Origin: an uncultured Lachnospiraceae bacterium
Lineage (GTDB): Bacteria > Bacillota > Clostridia > Lachnospirales > Lachnospiraceae
DNA: 9,384 nt
Assembly (NCBI GenBank): GCA_910579425.1
Contig: CAJTVL010000124.1
Span: 1 to 9,384, forward strand
Direction: 5' to 3'
The position numbers and the translations under genes were made by a program. This document shows, piece by piece, positions 1 to 7,326 of the stretch; positions within the stretch are counted from its first letter, which is position 1; every line of letters starts with the position of its first letter. The notes under the pieces are model-generated. The model saw nothing but the letters and a program-made list of their open reading frames with translations, was not told the origin of the DNA and did not search any database.

Positions 1-49
1 TACCAGTTCATCAGTCCTGATTTCAAGTACAATTATTTATGTCGTTTAC

Positions 50-55
50 TATAAA
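50..55 (+). promoter_or_regulatory. Possible -10 box for the response regulator gene
   Basis: TATAAA lies 39 bases before the chosen start of the response regulator, which would give a short leader carrying the AGGGG ribosome binding site. The best -35 at usable spacing is AGTACA (26-31, spacer 18), only three of six consensus bases. The first 55 bases show no recognisable end of an upstream gene, so whether this gene has its own promoter or is read from an upstream sensor kinase gene cannot be settled here. Confidence 0.25.
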
Positions 56-94
56 ATGGAAAGAGACAATTTTGTGCGGGATGGAGGGGAGAAA

Positions 95-1729
95 ATGAGC
101 GAAAAGAAAAAGTATACAATGTTGATAGTTGATGACGAGCCTGTAATTTCGGACGGATTAAAGAAGCTTTTCGAGGAAAATTTCGGAGAGCTTTTCCTGG
201 TTTTTAATTGTTACCATCCCAAAAAGGCACTGGAAATATTTAAGTATCGCCTGCCGGATGTGGTGGTGAGCGATGTGAAGATGCCTAAAATGACAGGAAT
301 AGAAATGGCGGAAGAGATGCGTCGGATCAAAGCGGATATCCATGTGCTTTTCCTCTCCGGATATGAAGAGTTCGACTATGTATACTCAGCCATCAAGCAG
401 GATGCAGATGATTATATTTTAAAGATGGAGGGGGATGAGATAATTCTGGAGGCAATGAAAAAGATGGTCATGCTCCTTGAGTCAGAGAATCTGATTATGC
501 AGGAATTTCAGACGGCTAAGAACAAAGTATCCTATATGGCTCCGGCTTTCAAACAAAAAGCAATGTTACATATCCTGGATGGGGATATCACAACAGCAGA
601 GGAATTTGACGCGCTGATGGCGGATCTGGAAAATCCTCTGCCATCAAATGGAAAACTCGTTATGTTTTTGGGATTTGCCAGGGAAAAGGTCACCCAGACG
701 GTCCGGGAGAGGATTTTGGAGGCGGTGGATCAGATCCTTAAGAAAGCATATGGAGATAAAATTCATTATATCCATAAGGTGATATACAGGAAATTCTTTG
801 TCTGGCTTCTGGAAACAGAAGAGAAAGAACTGCCGGAGCTGCTGTCCATGACTCTGTTAGATGTGCAGAAGATGCTTCAGCTTAAGCTGGACATAATGAT
901 GTCTTTCTGTATTGCGGAGGATGGGGTGAACTGGAGCAGCCTCCCTTCCAAATATACCCGTCTGCGGATGCTGATGCAGGAACAGGATATTGATAAAAGG
1001 GAGAGTATTATACTGGAAAGCACGGAGTCCGGGGGCAAGAAATCTTTTAGCGGGGAAGAAGCGGATTTTGAGCAGATGGTAGTGCCCCTGACTGAAAAAG
1101 TCCATATCATGCGGGAATATCTGGATGGAGGAATTATGGAGGCCTTTTCGCAGGAGCTTGAGGGTATGCTTGAGGTTTTGACCAAGGCAAAACGGCATTC
1201 TATGTATGCGCTTGAAATTTATTATGCAATTGCCAATGTGCTCATCGGCTTTATTAACAAACAGAATATCAGGCCTTTGCTTGCAACGAAAATACAATTG
1301 ATGGAGTTGTTTGATCCAGGATGCTTTGTTTCATGGGAGGAGGCGGCAGATTATTTGCGCAGGCTTCTGGCGGCCATAGAGGATGTCATGGTACCTTCAG
1401 GTCAGGGGATTATTGTAGGGATTACGAAAAAAATAAAATCCTATATTTTGGAAAATCTCGAAGAGGATCTGTCCCTTGCCATAATTGGGCAGAAGATTGG
1501 ATTCAACCCAATATACCTTTCGAGAGTATTTAAACAGGAGGAAGGGATCAGCATCCGAGAGTATATTGAAGAGTGCAGGATGGACAGAGCCAGACGCATG
1601 ATTAAAAGCTCCCATATGAAAATATATGAAATTGCAGAAAAATGCGGCTATCAGAATACGGCATATTTTATTAAGATTTTTAAATCCCACTTCAATATGA
1701 CACCACAGGAATACAGAGATCGGAAATAA
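95..1729 (+). CDS. YesN-type response regulator with AraC-family DNA-binding domain
   Basis: This is a two-component transcription factor of 544 residues, the usual size for the YesN group. An N-terminal receiver domain (about residues 5-125) has the acidic pair D13/D14, the phospho-acceptor D60 in SDVKMP, the switch S88 in LSGYEEFDY and the conserved K110. A poorly conserved middle region (about 150-430) follows, as in other YesN proteins. The last ~105 residues form an AraC-type double helix-turn-helix, with helices near 459-484 and 510-541 and the family signature CGYQNTAYFIKIFK followed by TPQEYR. The start at 95 is preferred over an in-frame ATG at 56 because GGAGGGG (83-89) sits at proper spacing before it and the receiver fold begins right after it. 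By family knowledge it should activate the adjacent importer genes when phosphorylated by a YesM-like kinase. No kinase is in the window; it may lie upstream. Function is confident; the inducing sugar is unknown. Confidence 0.93.
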   Translation: MSEKKKYTMLIVDDEPVISDGLKKLFEENFGELFLVFNCYHPKKALEIFKYRLPDVVVSDVKMPKMTGIEMAEEMRRIKADIHVLFLSGYEEFDYVYSAIKQDADDYILKMEGDEIILEAMKKMVMLLESENLIMQEFQTAKNKVSYMAPAFKQKAMLHILDGDITTAEEFDALMADLENPLPSNGKLVMFLGFAREKVTQTVRERILEAVDQILKKAYGDKIHYIHKVIYRKFFVWLLETEEKELPELLSMTLLDVQKMLQLKLDIMMSFCIAEDGVNWSSLPSKYTRLRMLMQEQDIDKRESIILESTESGGKKSFSGEEADFEQMVVPLTEKVHIMREYLDGGIMEAFSQELEGMLEVLTKAKRHSMYALEIYYAIANVLIGFINKQNIRPLLATKIQLMELFDPGCFVSWEEAADYLRRLLAAIEDVMVPSGQGIIVGITKKIKSYILENLEEDLSLAIIGQKIGFNPIYLSRVFKQEEGISIREYIEECRMDRARRMIKSSHMKIYEIAEKCGYQNTAYFIKIFKSHFNMTPQEYRDRK

Positions 1730-1740
1730 GCATATAAAAG

Positions 1741-1763
1741 ATTTTGTTTGATTTTTGTTATGA
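1741..1763 (+). promoter_or_regulatory. Candidate AraC-type operator: two TTTTGTT repeats one helical turn apart
   Basis: ATTTTGTTTGA (1741-1751) is followed by ATTTTTGTTATGA (1751-1763). The shared TTTTGTT cores are offset by 11 bases, so they face the same side of the helix. They lie about 40-60 bases upstream of the extended -10 box at 1804-1809, where AraC-type activators commonly bind. That the upstream regulator binds here is inference; the tract is T-rich and such repeats can arise by chance. Confidence 0.28.
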
Positions 1764-1800
1764 AAGTTTAGATTGTCTTATATCATCCGTTTTTTTGCAC

Positions 1801-1809
1801 TGTTATAGT
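1801..1809 (+). promoter_or_regulatory. Extended -10 promoter of the importer operon
   Basis: TGTTATAGT contains the TGn extension directly followed by TATAGT, five of six matches to TATAAT. The hexamer at -35 spacing (TATCAT, 1781-1786) is poor, which fits a promoter that needs an activator. Transcription would begin near 1816 and give a leader of about 20 bases containing GAGGAGGG (1823-1830) before the first permease. No convincing terminator separates the regulator gene from this promoter, so some read-through is possible. Confidence 0.5.
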
Positions 1810-1835
1810 GGAAGAAAGAAAAGAGGAGGGATGAA

Positions 1836-2756
1836 ATGAGCACGCAAGCAAAAGTCAAAAAGAAAAACTGGTTCCAGAAGGAACTGCCATTTCATGTGAT
1901 GCTGCTGCCGGCAGTAATCATAACAATTATTTTCAAGTATATACCCTTTGTGGGAATTTCGATGGCTTTCGAAGACTATACGCCGCTGAAGGGTATATTT
2001 GACCAGACATGGGTAGGGATGGACAATTATAAATATTTGTTTTCCTTACCCGGATTCGGAAGTGTGATCTGGAATACCATATTCATTGCGGTGATGAAGA
2101 TGATTGGAAATTTGATATTCCCGGTTTTGATTGCACTTCTTTTAAATGAAATCCATAACAAGCATTATAAGAAAACGGTACAGACAGTATTGTACCTGCC
2201 CCACTTTATTTCCTGGGCAGCGCTGGCCGGAATTTTTATTGACATTCTTTCGCCTTCCGGCGGTATTGTCAACCAGTTGTTAAACCTGCTGGGTATGGAT
2301 TCGGTTTTCTTCCTGGGAGATCCAAAGGTATTTCCCTATACTATGGCTATAACGGATGTATGGAAGGAGCTGGGCTGGGGAACAATTGTTTATCTTGCTG
2401 CGATTACAGGGATTGATCCTACTTACTATGAGGCGGCAAAGATTGATGGGGCGAACCGTTTCCAGCAGGTTTTCTATGTGACGATTCCCAGTATTCTGTC
2501 CATGATTCTCCTTATGATGGTGCTCAGCGTGGGGAATGTCCTTCAGGCAGGATTTGAGCAGGTGTTCAACCTTTACAGCCCTCAGGTATATTCCACTGGC
2601 GATATTATAGATACTTACGTGTTCCGTATAGGTGTGATAGAGGCAAAATTTGATCTGGCAACAGCCGTCGGCCTGTTTAAGTCTGCCATTTCCTTTGTTC
2701 TCATCATGATCGGTTACAAGGCGGCTGACAAAATGGCCGGCTATAAGGTATTTTAG
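1836..2756 (+). CDS. Carbohydrate ABC transporter permease, LplB type
   Basis: This is one of the two membrane subunits of a CUT1-type sugar importer (306 residues, a typical length). A short basic N-terminus is followed by about six hydrophobic segments, roughly at 19-40, 79-103, 117-138, 165-190, 213-236 and 275-293. The cytoplasmic coupling loop that docks to the ATPase is plain: EAAKIDGANRF starting at residue 199, then the IP of VTIP at 217-218. The N-terminal LPAVIITIIFKYIP stretch, the LPHFISW segment and the AGYKVF end resemble LplB/YteP permeases of oligo- and polysaccharide uptake systems. AGGAGG at 1824-1829 precedes the ATG by six bases. The second permease follows after 20 bases, so the two are co-transcribed and should form the heterodimeric channel. 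Substrate cannot be read from the sequence. Confidence 0.95.
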   Translation: MSTQAKVKKKNWFQKELPFHVMLLPAVIITIIFKYIPFVGISMAFEDYTPLKGIFDQTWVGMDNYKYLFSLPGFGSVIWNTIFIAVMKMIGNLIFPVLIALLLNEIHNKHYKKTVQTVLYLPHFISWAALAGIFIDILSPSGGIVNQLLNLLGMDSVFFLGDPKVFPYTMAITDVWKELGWGTIVYLAAITGIDPTYYEAAKIDGANRFQQVFYVTIPSILSMILLMMVLSVGNVLQAGFEQVFNLYSPQVYSTGDIIDTYVFRIGVIEAKFDLATAVGLFKSAISFVLIMIGYKAADKMAGYKVF

Positions 2757-2776
2757 GAAAGGAAGGGCTAAGCGGA

Positions 2777-3673
2777 ATGAAAATAAAGGATTCTTTTGCA
2801 AGACGGGTATTTGTAGTCTGTAATTATATCATACTTGGGCTTCTGAGCCTTTCATGTTTACTTCCCCTGATCAACCTCTTTGCGATTTCTTTCAGTGCAA
2901 GGGCAATGGTTGACGCCAATGCAATTACTTTTTGGCCGAAGGGATTCAATACAGCGGCTTATGAGTACATACTTTCCAATAAACAGTATTTTCAGTCTTT
3001 TGGAATTACGATCGGGAGAGTGGTGCTGGGATGGCTGATTAACCTGGTGCTGATTGTTCTTGTGGCTTATCCCCTTTCAAAGGATGACCCGAGGATTTTC
3101 AGATGCAGGAAATATTATACATGGTTCTTCCTTGTGACGATGGTTTTTAACGGAGGATTGATACCGACCTATCTGGTGGTGAGCAAGCTGCACATGATCA
3201 ATTCTTTCTGGGCGTTGATCCTGCCGGAGGCGCTTCCCATGTTCTGTGTATTGATTACCATGAACTTTTTCAGGGGACTTCCAAAGGCAATTGAAGAGGC
3301 GGCGCTGATGGACGGCGCTAACTGGTTTGTTACCATGATCAAAATCTACCTGCCGTTATCCAAACCTTCCCTGGCCACGGTTTCGCTGTTTGTGATCGTT
3401 AATCAGTGGAATGCATGGTTTGACGGATTGATCTACATGAACCTTCCGGAGAAATATCCGTTGATGACCTATCTGCAGTCAGTGGTTTTAAAATTTGATA
3501 TTACCAAGATTACATCGGAGCAGTTGATGCTCAATCCCAAGCTGATGGAAGTGACGGGACGGGGAATCAAGGGCGCGCTGATCCTTCTCTGTACAGTGCC
3601 GATTCTTATGATTTATCCCTTTTTACAGAAATATTTCGTCACAGGCGTTGTGATGGGAAGCGTAAAGGAGTGA
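2777..3673 (+). CDS. Carbohydrate ABC transporter permease, YtcP type
   Basis: This is the second membrane subunit of the importer (298 residues, normal for the family), predicted to have six membrane segments. Recognisable landmarks are the FNGGLIPTYL motif at 124-133, which is characteristic of the YtcP/LplC group, the coupling loop EAALMDGANWF from residue 174 with LP at 192-193, the QWNAWFDGLIY segment at 210-220, and the family-typical tail ending in GVVMGSVKE. GGAAGGG (2761-2767) supplies the ribosome binding site. It follows the first permease by 20 bases, and a 60-base gap containing a hairpin separates it from the solute-binding protein gene. No nucleotide-binding subunit is encoded nearby. 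In this family a shared MsmK/MsiK-like ATPase usually serves several importers; that this holds here is inferred. Confidence 0.95.
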   Translation: MKIKDSFARRVFVVCNYIILGLLSLSCLLPLINLFAISFSARAMVDANAITFWPKGFNTAAYEYILSNKQYFQSFGITIGRVVLGWLINLVLIVLVAYPLSKDDPRIFRCRKYYTWFFLVTMVFNGGLIPTYLVVSKLHMINSFWALILPEALPMFCVLITMNFFRGLPKAIEEAALMDGANWFVTMIKIYLPLSKPSLATVSLFVIVNQWNAWFDGLIYMNLPEKYPLMTYLQSVVLKFDITKITSEQLMLNPKLMEVTGRGIKGALILLCTVPILMIYPFLQKYFVTGVVMGSVKE

Positions 3674-3705
3674 TTTCACCATATGCATGAAGCTATGGGT
3701 TGAAA
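3674..3705 (+). other. Intercistronic hairpin between permease and binding-protein genes
   Basis: TTTCACCATA (3674-3683), starting at the first base after the permease stop codon, pairs with TATGG (3694-3698) and TGAAA (3701-3705). The result is a 10-bp stem with a two-base bulge (GT) and a 10-base loop. There is no U-run directly after it; the AGGAGG of the next gene follows at 3721. It is not a classic terminator, and a role in RNA processing or in protecting the downstream messenger is inference. Confidence 0.4.
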
Positions 3706-3733
3706 CCAATATATTTTTAAAGGAGGTTAGTAT

Positions 3734-5503
3734 ATGAAAAACAAAAAGTACCTTGCCTTGCTGATTGCAGCAGGGATGGTAATGTCCATGACCGCATGCG
3801 GCGGTGCAGGACAGACACAGGAAAGCGGTTCCGCTGCCGAAAACGAAAGCAGTTCTGGCAGTGAGGCGCAGACATCTGAGGCAGATACATCCGGTAGGGA
3901 GGCATCTGGTGATGAGGGAGCAGCAGACAACGGAGAGGTAATAGAGTTGACTTATATGCACAAGCTCAATGGTACCGAAAAATATGTGGGGGATGACGAT
4001 ATCAATAATAATGTTTACACCCGCTGTTATCTGGATGATCTTGGGATTAAGTTAAACTACACAATTGCTGCGGCAGGCGACGATTATACCCAAAAGCTTA
4101 CCATGGCTATCGCATCCAATGACCTGCCCGATCTGATGGATCTTCCGGCGGAGGAATTTTCGGAACTGGCTCAGGCAGGTATGCTTGCTGATATTACAGA
4201 GAGCTATGATACCTATGCGTCGGATTTATTGAAACAGACGATTGAGGTGGATGGCGGTATCCAGCTTGCATCTGCAAAGGTGGATGGAAAGTTGTATGGG
4301 ATTCCGCAGCTTTCAGCGGCAGACGGTACCTGTGATCTTCTCTGGATTCGTACAGACTGGCTGGAGAATCTGGGCATGAAGGCGCCCACCAATATGGACG
4401 AATTGATCGAGCTGGCAAGGGCATTCCGCTATGATGATCCGGATGGAAACGGAGAGGATGACACCTGGGGAATCGGTTTCCAGAAGGATATAGTGACAGA
4501 GAATGGCGCAAGCCCCGGAAGTTACGAAGGTTTCTTTGCCGCGTATGGCGCTTATGCCCGCGCATGGGTGGAAGGCGACGATGGAACAATCGCATACAGC
4601 GGTATCAATCCGGGAATGAAGGATGCACTGGCTCAGTTGAACAAGATGTATCAGGATGGCCTGATTGATCCGGAATTCGGCGTAAAGGACACAGTTAAGC
4701 TTTCAGAGGATATTTCAGCAGGAAAAGTCGGTATGTTCTATGGACTGGAAGGTATGCCGTGGGGTGCCTGCAAGAGCAACATTGAAACAAATCCTGATGC
4801 GGACTGGCAGTGCTATCCGATCGTTTCTGCTACCAGTGAGCCTGCAAAGCCTATTACTTATGTGAGGATTTCCCGCTATTTTGCAGCCAACGCAAAATGC
4901 GAGCATCCCGAAGCGCTGGTGAAGATTGCCAATGTATTTCAGGATAAGATCAACTCTCTGGATGCAACGGAGGAAACGCTCAATACCTTTGGTGTAGATC
5001 CTGCAACCGGTATTAATTTTGCAGAATATGCTGCTTTCGGAATGGATCCGGCGATTCAGAAGTGTAATACTTACTACAAAGAAATCAGGGAAACACTGGA
5101 AGGAAAGACGACGGTGGAGGAAATTCATCCTGAAGCCGCCCGTTACTACAAGGTGATCAAAAACTTTATTGACAACGGTATGGATAAGGGAGCGGATTCT
5201 CTGGGTTGGAACTATTATAAGTTTATCGGACCGGAAGGAAGCTGGAATACCATTATCAATGACTATAAGGCAAATAACAAGCTGGTACAGTCTGTATTCT
5301 TTGGGGCTCCCACACCGGGCATGAGTACCAACCTTTCCTCTCTGGACAAGCTTCAGGCAGAAACCTATGTAAATATTATCATGGGAACCCAGAGTGCAGA
5401 TAGCTTTGACGAATTTGTAACAAACTGGAAGAGCCTTGGCGGGGATCAGATCACAGAGGAAGTGAATGAATGGTATAACACAACTTTTGCTGAGCTCCAG
5501 TAA
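3734..5503 (+). CDS. Extracellular solute-binding lipoprotein, LplA/YtcQ type
   Basis: This is the substrate-capturing subunit of the importer, anchored outside the membrane. The N-terminus is a lipoprotein signal: KNKK, a hydrophobic core, then MTAC with the lipidated C22. Residues 23-68 are a flexible linker rich in Ser, Glu, Gly and Ala. The binding-protein fold follows from about residue 69 (VIELTYMHK) to the end, 589 residues in all, which fits the long LplA-type binding proteins of Firmicutes. Family landmarks include NDLPDLM near 129, KLYGIPQ near 186, and the acidic loop DPDGNGEDD at 235-243, which resembles the calcium-loop-like element common in this group. AAAGGAGG ending at 3726 is an excellent ribosome binding site, stronger than those of the permeases, matching the usual excess of binding protein. 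Substrate is unknown; an oligosaccharide is likely because of the neighbouring hydrolase. Confidence 0.94.
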   Translation: MKNKKYLALLIAAGMVMSMTACGGAGQTQESGSAAENESSSGSEAQTSEADTSGREASGDEGAADNGEVIELTYMHKLNGTEKYVGDDDINNNVYTRCYLDDLGIKLNYTIAAAGDDYTQKLTMAIASNDLPDLMDLPAEEFSELAQAGMLADITESYDTYASDLLKQTIEVDGGIQLASAKVDGKLYGIPQLSAADGTCDLLWIRTDWLENLGMKAPTNMDELIELARAFRYDDPDGNGEDDTWGIGFQKDIVTENGASPGSYEGFFAAYGAYARAWVEGDDGTIAYSGINPGMKDALAQLNKMYQDGLIDPEFGVKDTVKLSEDISAGKVGMFYGLEGMPWGACKSNIETNPDADWQCYPIVSATSEPAKPITYVRISRYFAANAKCEHPEALVKIANVFQDKINSLDATEETLNTFGVDPATGINFAEYAAFGMDPAIQKCNTYYKEIRETLEGKTTVEEIHPEAARYYKVIKNFIDNGMDKGADSLGWNYYKFIGPEGSWNTIINDYKANNKLVQSVFFGAPTPGMSTNLSSLDKLQAETYVNIIMGTQSADSFDEFVTNWKSLGGDQITEEVNEWYNTTFAELQ

Positions 5504-5535
5504 AAGAAAATCTGTCTTCGGAGGAAAGCAATTAC

Positions 5536-6954
5536 ATGAAAGGAAACAGAAATATATTTTATACACCGGAGAACCAATATCCCGGTATGCCTCACGGAGA
5601 AATGTGCGGAGACTTTATGCCGTTTTACTGGGAGGGGACATATTATCTATTCTATCTTTATAAATATTGCGTATATGCCGTAGAGACTGAGGATTTTGTA
5701 TCTTTTGGGGAGCCATATCTGGTACTTACCTATGGCTCCCCCGAGGAGCAGGACTGGCATATCGGAACCGGCAGCGTATTCGCTAACAATGGTATATTCT
5801 ATTTTCATTATACAGGATTTTGCGAAGCAAACCATGGGATAGAGGGGAAAAATGAGCAGGTAATCATGAGGGCGCGAAGCCGGGACTTGAAAAGCTGGAA
5901 AAAGGATCCCGATTTCTTTTTTAAGCCGGATACCAGATTTTATGGGAATCTCCATTGGAGAGATCCTCATGTATTCTGGAATGATGAGCTGCGGAAATAT
6001 TGTATGCTGATCACGGCTACGGAAAAGGAAGGAGCTTATAAAAGAAACGGCTGCACAGCAGTTTATGTTTCTGATGATGTGGAGAAGTGGGAGCATTATA
6101 AAACGCTTTATGCGCCGCGCACCTATATTACCCACGAATGCCATGATTGCTTCCGGATGGGGGAGAAGTGGTATCTGTCCTTTTCCAATTATTCAAACTG
6201 GTGGGAGACCAGATACCGGATTGCCGATCGATTTGAGGGATCATGGCAGGTTCCGGAGCAGGACGATCTGTTTGATGGACGGGAATATTATGCGGCTAAA
6301 TCTGTGTCGGATGGAAAAAAACGGTATATGGTTGGCTGGGAATCTATCCGCCAGGATTGCAAGGACAGCGGAAAACATCTCTGGGGAGGTAACCTTCTGG
6401 TACATGAGCTGAAACAGAGAGAGGATGGTACTTTAGGAGTAAAACTACCTGAGACCATTGAGCAGTCTTTTCAGAAAGCGTTAGCGCTTACCCCCATCAA
6501 GAGACAGGGGAGTTTATCGGGGAACAATAGAAAACTGGAAATCGGTGCGAAAGACGGATTCGGGTGGACAGAGCTTGGAGAAATGAAAGAAACCTGCCTG
6601 TTTCGCACCAAAATTTCCTGGGAAGAGCAGCCTCAGGCAGCGGGTGTGATGATTCATGCGGATGCCGAGCTGAGGAAATGGTGTCAACTCAGGTTAGAGT
6701 TTAAGCATGGGAAGATCGTGATGGATCGTTATAACAGAGTGGACGGCGATCAGTACTACGTGGATGAAAGACCGGTTATTTTTTACGGCAACTGTGTGGT
6801 GGTAAAACTTGTAGTCAGTGGAAATATCATGCTGGTTTATGTGAATGATGTGGCGCTTACTTCAAGATGTTATGAGATAGGGACAGGTTCTGTGGGGATT
6901 TTTGCGGAATATGGAACTGTGCTTTGTACGGATACACAGCTGCTGATGCAATAA
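5536..6954 (+). CDS. GH32-like glycoside hydrolase (beta-propeller plus beta-sandwich), cytoplasmic
   Basis: This 472-residue protein has the two-part layout of clan GH-J. Residues 1 to ~300 carry propeller motifs: GTYYLFY (34-40), WRDP (141-144, the RDP transition-state motif), HEC (200-202, giving E201 as acid/base), GREYYAAKS (248-256) and LWGGNLL (282-288). A C-terminal sandwich follows, with LVYVNDVALTSRCYE near 433-447. The classical WMNDPNG nucleophile block is not conserved. The best counterpart is MCGDFMPF, making D26 the candidate nucleophile. There is no signal peptide, so it should act inside the cell on sugar brought in by the adjacent importer. The gene follows the binding protein by 32 bases with GGAGGA (5520-5525) before the ATG, and is last in the operon. 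Fructoside hydrolysis is the family expectation; the altered motif leaves the true substrate open, and a GH43/GH68-like relative is less likely given the EC and RDP motifs. Confidence 0.82.
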   Translation: MKGNRNIFYTPENQYPGMPHGEMCGDFMPFYWEGTYYLFYLYKYCVYAVETEDFVSFGEPYLVLTYGSPEEQDWHIGTGSVFANNGIFYFHYTGFCEANHGIEGKNEQVIMRARSRDLKSWKKDPDFFFKPDTRFYGNLHWRDPHVFWNDELRKYCMLITATEKEGAYKRNGCTAVYVSDDVEKWEHYKTLYAPRTYITHECHDCFRMGEKWYLSFSNYSNWWETRYRIADRFEGSWQVPEQDDLFDGREYYAAKSVSDGKKRYMVGWESIRQDCKDSGKHLWGGNLLVHELKQREDGTLGVKLPETIEQSFQKALALTPIKRQGSLSGNNRKLEIGAKDGFGWTELGEMKETCLFRTKISWEEQPQAAGVMIHADAELRKWCQLRLEFKHGKIVMDRYNRVDGDQYYVDERPVIFYGNCVVVKLVVSGNIMLVYVNDVALTSRCYEIGTGSVGIFAEYGTVLCTDTQLLMQ

Positions 6955-6998
6955 AGAGACAAATAAATGCCAGGGAATAAAAACACTGGGCAAGCTGA

Positions 6999-7042
6999 CA
7001 GGCCGCCCCGCATAGCGCGGGGCGGCCTGGTTGACTTTCTTG
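6999..7042 (+). terminator. Rho-independent terminator of the importer-hydrolase operon
   Basis: A perfect 13-bp GC-rich stem (6999-7011 with 7017-7029) encloses the five-base loop ATAGC, 45 bases after the hydrolase stop codon. The following sequence GTTGACTTTCTTG is only moderately T-rich, so the U-tract is imperfect, but the stem is very strong. It marks the end of the carbohydrate-uptake unit and the start of the decayed region. Confidence 0.8.
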
Positions 7043-7139
7043 TTCTGAAAGAGTAAAGTAATAAAACGAATGTTGTACTACGATTCCCTATGTGTCGTCC
7101 ACTACGACCTTCGCATTTAATCAATATTCCTCAAGGCAT

Positions 7140-7278
7140 ATGAAGCATGGGGTTTTTGAATTAATGAAAATGCTCCTTGCCATGCCCAAGATCAAAAAGC
7201 ATATCAGGAAATTACAGGAAAAGGGCTATCCGGCCCGTAGAGAGTGAGATTGAGAAGATCAGGGAAAAGCTGATTTGA
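7140..7278 (+). pseudogene. Unrecognised small frameshifted ORF relic
   Basis: In one frame, codons from ATG 7140 read MKHGVFELMKMLLAMP and continue through a lysine-rich stretch to GYPA before stopping at 7245-7247. Shifting by one base near 7236 continues as VESEIEKIREKLI with a stop at 7276-7278, in the same charged, helical style. The joined product would be about 45 residues, mostly amphipathic helix. No ribosome binding site precedes the ATG, and the frame stays open upstream to 7065 without a better start, so this may be the tail of a once longer gene. I do not recognise the family. It could also be chance coding-like sequence; together with the terminator it accounts for the 372-base gap between the hydrolase and the HAD gene. 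Confidence 0.25.
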
Positions 7279-7326
7279 CAAATTGCCAATACTCAAAAAA
7301 TACAAGAGAATAAGGAATAGACTACC

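Noticed and set aside
56..94. Longer N-terminus of the response regulator from the ATG at 56
   Set aside because: There is no ribosome binding site before 56, while GGAGGGG sits correctly before the ATG at 95 and the receiver domain starts there.
4715..5566. Long antisense open frame (283 codons) opposite the binding-protein gene
   Set aside because: It mirrors a well-supported lipoprotein gene, its translation is Cys/Ile/His-rich with no recognisable domain, and it has no supporting start signals.
6065..6412. 115-codon forward frame inside the GH32-like gene
   Set aside because: It is an overlapping shadow frame of a gene with clear family motifs and lacks its own ribosome binding site.
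7077..7107. ACTACGA repeated at 7077-7083 and 7101-7107, with a GTCGT/ACGAC inverted pair nearby
   Set aside because: The copies are too short and isolated to call an operator, attachment site or array.
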